Below are positions 58,596 through 64,000 of a DNA stretch of 64,000 nt, one piece after another. The DNA is from Caldifarciminota bacterium UBA6260 (GTDB lineage Bacteria; Hydrothermota; 32-111). The notes below the pieces were generated by a model, which did not search any database, was not told the origin of the DNA, and saw nothing but the letters and a program-made list of their open reading frames with translations. The stretch is from NCBI GenBank assembly GCA_002441125.1, contig DJVI01000003.1, positions 1 through 64,000 on the forward strand, read 5' to 3'. Both the position numbers and the translations under genes were made by a program. How positions within the stretch are numbered: the stretch's first letter is position 1; the number at the start of each line of letters is the position of its first letter.

Positions 58596-58601
58596 AAAAT
58601 A

Positions 58602-58629
58602 AGTATAGATGATAAAAAATCTTTTTCAA
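58602..58629 (-). promoter_or_regulatory. Promoter of the malic enzyme gene (TTGAAA-N16-TATACT), leaderless layout
   Basis: TTGAAA at 58629-58624, spacer 16, TATACT at 58607-58602 on the minus strand, then six bases and the ATG at 58595. Confidence 0.72.
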
Positions 58630-58692
58630 GAATCAAAAATTAAATGTTGAAAAAAAATCAAACTATAATATACTTTACAAAAAGGAGAGAAA

Positions 58693-59133
58693 ATGAAGAA
58701 ATTTTTCATTTTATTCTTAGTTTTCGTTTTTATCTCAAACATTTTTCTATACGCTCAAAATAAAGAAAAATTGACTTATGAAGAGGGAAGAAATGATGGG
58801 AAAATTGCCGCATCATCTGAAAACTCATTTATATGGGGTCTTATAGGATGTGGAGCAACATGTTTTTTCTCTGGACTTGGTTGCATAGGTTCAACACTTA
58901 TAGGTTATATTATTGAGCCTTCCCTTCCTTATGTTTCTTTCGATAAAGGTGAAGATTATGTGAGAGGTTTTAAAGATGGTTATTCATCTGAAGTTAAAAA
59001 GAAGAGAGCAACAAGTGCTTTCGTTGGTGGTTGTATTTCAACAGTAGCACAGGTTCTTATTTATGTTCCAATATATATAATCTATGGGGCAACTATAATT
59101 GCATCTTTAGCTTCAATATTTTCTATGCAATGA
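58693..59133 (+). CDS. Small exported or membrane protein, unknown
   Basis: No family is recognised. The 146 residues begin with a signal peptide (1-22, ending LYAQ). Two charged YxxGxxDG motifs (TYEEGRNDGKIAAS near 28 and DYVRGFKDGYSSEV near 92) each sit beside a hydrophobic, Gly-rich segment (about 46-75 and 110-143), suggesting a duplicated hairpin. An AAAGGAG lies five bases before the ATG; a TATAAT at 58664 is present but no -35 at normal distance. It is followed six bases later by the repeat protein, so the two may act together. Confidence 0.6.
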   Translation: MKKFFILFLVFVFISNIFLYAQNKEKLTYEEGRNDGKIAASSENSFIWGLIGCGATCFFSGLGCIGSTLIGYIIEPSLPYVSFDKGEDYVRGFKDGYSSEVKKKRATSAFVGGCISTVAQVLIYVPIYIIYGATIIASLASIFSMQ

Positions 59134-59139
59134 GATCAT

Positions 59140-59493
59140 ATGCTTACAAAAATTTATGATGCATCATACAATGTAGTTGGTTACATTCATGATAACACAA
59201 TTGAGGATTCTTCAGGTGGACCTATAGGTTATATTGAGAGTGACAAGATTTTTGATCAATACCATAATCTGATAGGGTATTTCCATTATGGAAGGTATGA
59301 GGACTCTTCCTCAACTCCAATAGCATACCTTGAGGGTGATACTTTACAGGATGCTTCAAGAAACACTATCGCATATCTTTTAAGTGAAAGGATTGAAGAT
59401 TCATCTCATAACACTATAGGTTACATCCATAACAACCTTGACAAAGGACTTATTGGAATTTTAATAGTTTTTGGTTTCATCTCAATTGTATGA
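59140..59493 (+). CDS. Six-fold 16-residue repeat protein with C-terminal membrane anchor
   Basis: A 117-residue protein of unknown function. Residues 4-99 are six tandem repeats of exactly 16 residues with pattern [KRT]-I-x-D-x-S-x-N-x-I-[GA]-Y-[IL]-x-x-[DN], for example KIYDASYNVVGYIHDN and RIEDSSHNTIGYIHNN. Residues 102-117 are hydrophobic and would anchor the C-terminus. No signal peptide is present, so the repeats may face the cytoplasm as in tail-anchored proteins. The regular period suggests a beta-hairpin or solenoid array. The ATG follows the previous stop by six bases with only a weak GAG upstream. Confidence 0.7.
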   Translation: MLTKIYDASYNVVGYIHDNTIEDSSGGPIGYIESDKIFDQYHNLIGYFHYGRYEDSSSTPIAYLEGDTLQDASRNTIAYLLSERIEDSSHNTIGYIHNNLDKGLIGILIVFGFISIV

Positions 59494-59524
59494 AAACAAT
59501 TTAGTTCCACAATAAAAAAGGAGA

Positions 59525-60796
59525 ATGATGAAAAGACTTTGGTTCTTTATTTCAATTTTAATTCTATCAATTTTTCTAAATTCAAAAAATATCAGGTTTG
59601 CTGTAATTTCTGATATACATATTTACGATACAACACTTGGAGTAAGGTCTGAAGAGTTCAAAAAATATATTATGCAGGATAGAAAACTTTTAAAAGAGTC
59701 TTCTTTTTTGTTGGATCAATTTTTAGAGGATATCCAGAAAGAGAGTTTAGATTTTATTCTAATTCCCGGAGATATAACAAAAGATGGTGAACTTGTAAAC
59801 CATAAACTTTTTATAGAAAAGGTTTCAAAAATTTTAGATGGGAAAACAAAAATATTCGTTATATGTGGTAACCATGATATAAACAATTTTGATGGATTCA
59901 AATATGAAGAAAAAGGTAAAGTTAGAGTTGAAGGTATAAGTAAAAAAGATTTTGAAAACCTTTATCAAAATTTTGGCTATTTAAACTCCTTTTCAAAGGA
60001 TGAGAATTCTTTAAGTTATATAGCTCGTCTAAATGAAGATTATTTTTTGGTTGCTTTGGATGGTTGCAAATACTATCTGAACGATGAGAAAAATCCTTCA
60101 ACAGTTTCTGGAAAGATAAAGAAAAAAAGTTTGTTATGGCTAAAAGATAATCTTGAAAAATTAAAAGACCAAAATAAAAAAGTTATAGTGATGATACATC
60201 ATAACATTATAGAACATTTTAAAGGGCAGAAAAAAGGTTATCCAGAATATGTTTTGGAAAACAATGAAGAGTTGTTGAAAATTCTAAACAGTTATAATGT
60301 TCAGTTAATATTTACAGGGCATTTTCACTCAAACGATATTACAAAAAGAAAGTTTAAAAATGGCTACATGTTTGAAATAGAAACAGGTTCACCTTTAACT
60401 TTCCCCTCACCTTACAGGATAGTTGAAATTTTAAATGACACTTTTGTTAAAATCCAAACATTTTCACTTTTAAAGAGCCCTGAATTTTACTCTTATGCAA
60501 AGGAATATACTGAAAGTGGAATATACAATATAGCCTTCAATATAATAAAAAGTTATAAAATATCAGATAGGGAATCAGATCTACTTGCAAAAAAGATCTC
60601 TTACTCAATGGTTTCACATTATAGAGGTGATGAAACAATGCCAGAAAAATTTTTTGAAAATAAAGATTTTTCGATTAAATCAAAATTTATAATGTTTTTG
60701 AAAAAAGATATGTTTAAAAACCTTTTAAACGATCCAACACCTGACAACAATGTTCTGATAAATTTATATTCAGGGGAAATTTCCAACTTAAAATAA
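59525..60796 (+). CDS. Exported calcineurin-like metallophosphoesterase
   Basis: A 423-residue phosphoesterase with a signal peptide (about 1-20). All five metal motifs are present: AVISDIHIYD, IPGDITKDGE, VICGNHDIN, MIHHNIIEHF and FTGHFHSND (residues about 30-265). The C-terminal ~150 residues are of unknown fold. Substrates could be phosphodiesters or phosphoproteins outside the cytoplasm. AAGGAG precedes a tandem ATGATG; the second ATG (59528) has the usual four-base spacing. It ends three bases before the convergent tRNA-Lys. Confidence 0.85.
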   Translation: MMKRLWFFISILILSIFLNSKNIRFAVISDIHIYDTTLGVRSEEFKKYIMQDRKLLKESSFLLDQFLEDIQKESLDFILIPGDITKDGELVNHKLFIEKVSKILDGKTKIFVICGNHDINNFDGFKYEEKGKVRVEGISKKDFENLYQNFGYLNSFSKDENSLSYIARLNEDYFLVALDGCKYYLNDEKNPSTVSGKIKKKSLLWLKDNLEKLKDQNKKVIVMIHHNIIEHFKGQKKGYPEYVLENNEELLKILNSYNVQLIFTGHFHSNDITKRKFKNGYMFEIETGSPLTFPSPYRIVEILNDTFVKIQTFSLLKSPEFYSYAKEYTESGIYNIAFNIIKSYKISDRESDLLAKKISYSMVSHYRGDETMPEKFFENKDFSIKSKFIMFLKKDMFKNLLNDPTPDNNVLINLYSGEISNLK

Positions 60797-60799
60797 TTT

Positions 60800-60872
60800 T
60801 GCGTCACCGGGGAATCGAACCCCGAACCTACTGATTAAGAGTCAGTTGCTCTACCATTTGAGCTAGTGACGC
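60800..60872 (-). tRNA. tRNA-Lys (anticodon CUU)
   Basis: The minus strand folds as a cloverleaf: acceptor GCGTCAC/GTGACGC, D-arm GCTC...GAGC, anticodon stem ACTGA/TCAGT with loop CTCTTAA, and T-arm CGGGG-TTCGATT-CCCCG. The discriminator base is A and the 3' CCA is not encoded. It is last in a run of four tRNAs. Confidence 0.95.
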
Positions 60873-60882
60873 TTATTAAAAA

Positions 60883-60956
60883 TGCGCCTGACAGGAATCG
60901 AACCTGTAACCTACGGATTAGAAATCCGTTGCTCTATCCAATTGAGCTACAGGCGC
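60883..60956 (-). tRNA. tRNA-Arg (anticodon UCU)
   Basis: Cloverleaf on the minus strand: acceptor GCGCCTG/CAGGCGC, anticodon stem ACGGA/TCCGT with loop TTTCTAA, and T-loop TTCGATT. The UCU anticodon reads AGA/AGG, the preferred Arg codons in this AT-rich genome. CCA is not encoded. Confidence 0.95.
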
Positions 60957-60971
60957 TTTTTATTTTTTAAA

Positions 60972-61049
60972 TGGGGTGAGTGAGGGGACTCGAACCCCCA
61001 ACGGCTGGAACCACAATCCAGAGCTCTAACCAATTGAACTACACTCACC
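60972..61049 (-). tRNA. tRNA-His (anticodon GUG)
   Basis: Cloverleaf on the minus strand with anticodon stem CTGGA/TCCAG and loop TTGTGGT. The extra 5' G (at 61049) faces C73, as required for tRNA-His identity. Unlike its three neighbours the DNA carries CCA after C73 (60972-60974), which may be chance. Confidence 0.95.
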
Positions 61050-61055
61050 ATAAAA

Positions 61056-61131
61056 TCGGGGCAGCTGGATTTGAACCAGCGACTTCCTGCTCCCAAAACA
61101 GGCGCGCTAAACCGGACTGCGCTATGCCCCG
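61056..61131 (-). tRNA. tRNA-Pro (anticodon UGG), overlapping the end of rdgB
   Basis: Cloverleaf on the minus strand: acceptor CGGGGCA/TGCCCCG, anticodon stem CCTGT/GCAGG with loop TTTGGGA, and T-loop TTCAAAT. Its first ten bases are also the last codons and the TAG stop of rdgB. CCA is not encoded. Confidence 0.95.
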
Positions 61132-61730
61132 ATATATTCTCTTTCCAAAAAATCTATAAACTTTTTTACAGCTTTTGCTCTATGAGAGATCCGATTTTTT
61201 ATGGATTCATCAAGTTGGGCAAAAGTTTCCTTATAACCGTCAGGGATAAAAACCGGATCGTATCCAAACCCTTTTTCACCTTTAGCTTCCTTGGAGATAA
61301 AACCGTTACAGACACCTTCAAACTTTTCTATAAATTTTTCAGTTTTAAAAGTTATAACTGTTTTGAAATATGCTCTCCTCTCTGAATCCTTCTTAAAACT
61401 TTCCATCCTTTTTAAAAGTAACATATAATTATCTCTGTAGGAAGGATCCTTACCAGCATACCTTGAGGTGAAAACTCCAGGTTCGCCATTTAAGGATTCG
61501 ACGAAAAGACCAGTATCCTCTGCAAAAGTATCTATTTTTGTAAAAGAGTAGCCATTTAATACTTTTATCAGAGAATTCTCTTCAAGTGTTTTCCCAGTCT
61601 CTTCAACTTCTGGATAATCCGGAAAATCTTCTATGTAAAGAACTTTTATTTTTTTTGAAGTTAAAATATACTCAATTTCTCTCTTCTTGTCAAGATTATG
61701 GGTTGCAAAAAAAATTTTCAACTCTCTCAT
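61122..61730 (-). CDS. rdgB: XTP/dITP diphosphatase (RdgB/HAM1)
   Basis: Removes non-canonical purine triphosphates such as dITP and XTP. The 202 residues start KIFFATHNLDKKREIEYIL, the family N-motif; TFAEDTGLFVESLNGEPGVF and TSRYAG follow, and GEKGFGYDPVFIPDGYKETFAQL and SHRAKAVKKF are the C-terminal signatures. Its last three codons (I-G-A) and stop fall inside the tRNA-Pro gene. It overlaps the SPOR gene by four bases and is probably transcribed from the promoter at 63257, with the tRNAs following. Confidence 0.95.
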   Translation of the reverse strand: MRELKIFFATHNLDKKREIEYILTSKKIKVLYIEDFPDYPEVEETGKTLEENSLIKVLNGYSFTKIDTFAEDTGLFVESLNGEPGVFTSRYAGKDPSYRDNYMLLLKRMESFKKDSERRAYFKTVITFKTEKFIEKFEGVCNGFISKEAKGEKGFGYDPVFIPDGYKETFAQLDESIKNRISHRAKAVKKFIDFLEREYIGA

Positions 61731-62155
61731 GGAACAACAGTGAAAGCATCAGAGTAACCTTTCTCTTTAACTATATCTCTGAATCTATCAGCTTCCTCTT
61801 TTAATTTAAAATGCCCTATTCTAACTTTATAGTATGGAGGGATATATTCAACATAAACATCCTCTGTAAATTTTGCCTTGGCTTCATCTCTAACTTTGTA
61901 AGCTTTTGCTTCATCGTATGTAGCAAAAATTTGAACTTTGTATTCACTAACAACATTTTGTGAAGTAGTATTTTGAGAAGGTGTTTCCTCTATAACTTCA
62001 AGTTTTGGTTGTTCAGTTACTGGTTGCTCAACTTTTGGTTCTTCCTCTATAACAACTGTTGGCTGCTGAACAGGTTCTGTTGTTTTTGCTTTTTTTGTGC
62101 ATCCAGCAAAAACAATTGAAAAGAAGAGAACTAAAATCAATAACTTTTTTAACAT
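61727..62155 (-). CDS. SPOR-domain lipoprotein
   Basis: A 142-residue lipoprotein: the signal peptide ends in the lipobox VFAGC, residues about 25-68 are a low-complexity linker rich in Pro, Glu, Gln and Thr, and residues 70-142 form a SPOR domain (SEYKVQIFATYDEAKAYKVR, PYYKVRIGHFKLKEEADRF). SPOR domains bind peptidoglycan lacking stem peptides, often at division sites. AGGAGGGTTAA gives a strong ribosome site. It is the middle gene between the guanylyltransferase and rdgB. Confidence 0.9.
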   Translation of the reverse strand: MLKKLLILVLFFSIVFAGCTKKAKTTEPVQQPTVVIEEEPKVEQPVTEQPKLEVIEETPSQNTTSQNVVSEYKVQIFATYDEAKAYKVRDEAKAKFTEDVYVEYIPPYYKVRIGHFKLKEEADRFRDIVKEKGYSDAFTVVP

Positions 62156-62165
62156 TTAACCCTCC

Positions 62166-63236
62166 TTAAAGGTATTTTTTATATTTTTCATCCTTTTCGA
62201 GTATTTTTAAAAGATTTTTTATTTCACCTGTTTCATTCTTTTTACATACTAAAGTTTCATTCTCAGTTTTAACAACTATAAGATCTGAAACACCTATTAC
62301 TGTAACAAGCCCATAATCTGAAATTATTATACTATTCTTTGAGTTCAAAGTAACAACCTCTCCCTCAACAATGTTCCCTTCCTTATCCTTATTCTTTATC
62401 CTTTCAAGTGCATTCCAATCTCCGACATCATCCCAGTTGAACTGTGCCCTAACAATAACGATATTTTCTGCCTGTTCCATAACTCCAAAATCAATAGATG
62501 TAGATGGTGAGTTTTCATAAAGTTTCAAAATACTTTCCCTTTCATCACTTTTCCCAATATGTTTTTCAAACTCAACAAGTTCTCTATACATTTCAGGCAG
62601 ATATTTTTCTATCCCTTCAAGTAACTTTTCAGTCTTCCATAAAAATATACCACTGTTCCAAAGTGTATTCCCCTTTTTTAGATAGGAAATAGCTCTTTTA
62701 ACATTAGGTTTTTCCTTAAAAGATTTTATCTTGTAAACTTGTTCATCTAAAAGTGATTCACCAAGTTCAATATATCCATAACCTTCATCAGGTCTTGTTG
62801 GAGTTATACCAAAAGTTACAAGGTTGCCTTTCAAAGCATAATCAAAACCTATCTGTATAGTTTTTTGAAAATCTTTGTCCGGAAAAATACTGTGATCGGC
62901 AGGACAAACAAGCATCACAGAATCTTTATCTATACTTCTAAGTTTTATAGCAGCAAAACCGATAGCGAGCGCCGTATTTTTACCGAAAGGTTCATACATT
63001 AAATTACTTTCTGAGAATATTCCTAAAGAATCTATAGGTTCTTTCAAAATCTCAGTTCCAACAACGAATATTTTTTCTTTTGGAATAAAATTGTTCAACC
63101 TTGAAAATGTCTCTTCAAGCATTGTTTTTTTAGATATTACAGGTAAGAGTTGTTTTGGTCTAACCTTTTTTGACCTTGGCCAAAACCTCTCTCCTCTTCC
63201 ACCTGCAAGTATGACTCCATATAATCTGTTATCCAT
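62166..63236 (-). CDS. manC: Mannose-1-phosphate guanylyltransferase
   Basis: Makes GDP-mannose from mannose-1-phosphate and GTP, a donor for surface glycans. The 356 residues begin GVILAGGRGERFWPRS with the nucleotide-binding loop; PKQLLPV, FEPFGKNTALAIGFAA-like text (YEPFGKNTALAIGFAA), LVCPADHSI, SFKEKPNVKRA and GNTLWNSGIFLWK are the family blocks, and NWDDVGDWNAL ends the catalytic domain. The C-terminal isomerase domain of bifunctional forms is absent. It may supply the GT4 and DPM-like enzymes elsewhere in the window. Confidence 0.92.
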   Translation of the reverse strand: MDNRLYGVILAGGRGERFWPRSKKVRPKQLLPVISKKTMLEETFSRLNNFIPKEKIFVVGTEILKEPIDSLGIFSESNLMYEPFGKNTALAIGFAAIKLRSIDKDSVMLVCPADHSIFPDKDFQKTIQIGFDYALKGNLVTFGITPTRPDEGYGYIELGESLLDEQVYKIKSFKEKPNVKRAISYLKKGNTLWNSGIFLWKTEKLLEGIEKYLPEMYRELVEFEKHIGKSDERESILKLYENSPSTSIDFGVMEQAENIVIVRAQFNWDDVGDWNALERIKNKDKEGNIVEGEVVTLNSKNSIIISDYGLVTVIGVSDLIVVKTENETLVCKKNETGEIKNLLKILEKDEKYKKYL

Positions 63237-63256
63237 AATTTTTCTCTTTTTTAAAG

Positions 63257-63284
63257 ATTATATATAATTTATCTATTTAGTCAA
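63257..63284 (-). promoter_or_regulatory. Promoter of manC-SPOR-rdgB-tRNA (TTGACT-N16-TATAAT)
   Basis: TTGACT at 63284-63279 and TATAAT at 63262-63257 on the minus strand, about 20 bases before the manC ATG, with a weak AAGAG ribosome site between. Confidence 0.75.
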
Positions 63285-63305
63285 TTATCTATTTTAAAAG
63301 ATTTT

Positions 63306-64000
63306 TTACTCTATAATAATTTTTTCACTTTTTGTATGCCCAAAAACTTCAGGATTATACATTTCAAAAACATTTGCAGGTGGAAGATAAAACTCTCCAG
63401 AATTTATTGCCTTTACAAAATAAGTGTATACATGTTCGCCTTCAGTAAAATATATAGATGTTGTGATGACCCTATCCTTATAAAATTCCTCATTATAGAA
63501 ATCTCCCCACCATAAACTTTTATAATTAAACCCTGATAGATTTATAAACTCAGTAACAAATTCTTTCTTAACTATTTCAAATCCAGAAGGAAGATTATCT
63601 TCAAGAAGAACAAAATTTCTGTCCTTATCACTTTTAATTTTTATTTTAACTTTATAAAATTCTCCTTTCTTGAATGAACTCACCGGTTCATCTTTTAAAG
63701 TCAGATATTCCCTTTCAACAAAAAAACCGTTAAAAAGTTCATCCTCCATTTTATTTTTAGCATATCTGTATTTCAGAGTATAATAGACTCTACCTTTACC
63801 CTTCTTTTCAACAGTTAAAATATTAATAGTGTCTTCAAATTCTTTCCCATCCAAAATATAGTTGGAAATATTGTCTTTTCTTCCTTTAAAATTTTTTTTG
63901 TAAAAAAGTTTACCGTTGAGTTTTAAAGATATTTTGTAAAATGTATTCTCCTTCTCATATATCCTGTAATACTCGTTCAAAGATTCAAGTACGAGTGCGG
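63306..64000 (-). CDS. Alpha-2-macroglobulin-like protein, C-terminal fragment (cut by window edge)
   Basis: The frame is open to the window end, so only the last ~231 residues are visible; the apparent TTG start at 63980 is just an internal Leu. ALVLESLNEYYRIYE at the edge resembles the end of the helical thioester domain, and LEDNLPSGFEIVKKEF, TEGEHVYTYFVKAINSGEF and PPANVFEMYNPEVFGHTKS are the closing domain of bacterial alpha-2-macroglobulins. Such proteins are periplasmic protease traps. Whether the thioester CxEQ is present cannot be seen. Confidence 0.85.
   Translation of the reverse strand, partial: ALVLESLNEYYRIYEKENTFYKISLKLNGKLFYKKNFKGRKDNISNYILDGKEFEDTINILTVEKKGKGRVYYTLKYRYAKNKMEDELFNGFFVEREYLTLKDEPVSSFKKGEFYKVKIKIKSDKDRNFVLLEDNLPSGFEIVKKEFVTEFINLSGFNYKSLWWGDFYNEEFYKDRVITTSIYFTEGEHVYTYFVKAINSGEFYLPPANVFEMYNPEVFGHTKSEKIIIE

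Noticed and set aside
58664..58669. TATAAT upstream of the 58693 gene as a firm promoter
   Set aside because: The nearest TTGAAA is only 11 bases away and nothing good lies at 16-18, so I list no promoter there.
60972..60974. Encoded CCA on tRNA-His as a sign of foreign origin
   Set aside because: Three bases can match by chance, and the neighbouring tRNAs without CCA look native and co-transcribed.

Overview
The window is AT-rich, almost fully coding DNA from a diderm (Gram-negative type) bacterium. Three secreted proteins (52-3456, 7734-9473, 37766-40294) end in tails like the type IX secretion (Por) sorting domain, three predicted outer-membrane barrels end in Phe, and SecD/SecF/YajC are present. 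Together with the AT-rich, Lys/Ile/Phe-rich coding style this suggests an uncultured lineage near the FCB group or candidate division WOR-3/Hydrothermae. That placement is inference; no rRNA is present. No mobile element, phage or CRISPR array was seen.

Layout: (1) 1-4130: a large secreted LVIVD-repeat protein whose 5' end carries a (CT)15 tract inside an upstream reading frame with a strong promoter and ribosome-binding site, then a gene-poor gap. (2) 4131-14613, minus strand: rnr-guaB, a C11 (clostripain-like) peptidase, a pilB/dinG-like helicase/histidine phosphatase operon, and a PEBP-type lipoprotein. (3) 14711-23688, plus strand: a compact exopolysaccharide locus (export protein, chain-length protein, polymerase/ligase, two GT4 enzymes, flippase, and an unknown protein resembling a glycoside hydrolase), followed by a GAF/HD-GYP signalling gene. 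(4) 43522 down to 24908, minus strand: an almost gapless run of 18 genes led by secD-secF, carrying surface-glycan enzymes, a secreted phospholipase D-like protein, CoaE, an M28 peptidase, a ComEA-like protein, a FemAB-like protein and a deacetylase. (5) 43619-51065: outer-membrane barrels, a DUF711 gene, and a MacB/LolCDE-like ABC operon with a LolA-like protein, preceded by a 40-codon small ORF. (6) 51190-56868, plus strand: yajC-fmt-purF and a 1008-residue outer-membrane protein with GNGDY repeats. (7) 56851-60796: a LEA14-like lipoprotein, malic enzyme, two small proteins (one made of six exact 16-residue repeats) and a metallophosphoesterase. (8) 60800-64000, minus strand: four tRNAs, rdgB, a SPOR lipoprotein, a mannose-1-phosphate guanylyltransferase, and the 3' end of an alpha-2-macroglobulin-like gene cut by the window edge.

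Expression signals are readable. Nearly every transcription unit starts with a TTGACA/T-like -35 and a TATAAT-like -10 spaced 16-17 bp. Several genes put the ATG only 6-7 bases after the -10 and lack a Shine-Dalgarno sequence, so they are probably leaderless. Others use a GGAGG placed four bases before the ATG.

The most unusual signal is the (CT)n tract at 3477-3507. By frame arithmetic, changing the repeat number moves the surface protein between three translational states: a fused N-terminus, stop/start coupling by an ATGA overlap, or no coupling (the state in this assembly). This is the design of a phase-variation switch. Other notable points are an rdgB stop codon lying inside tRNA-Pro, a beta-sandwich-like insertion in SecF, a probable ATT start codon, and convergent genes whose ends overlap.
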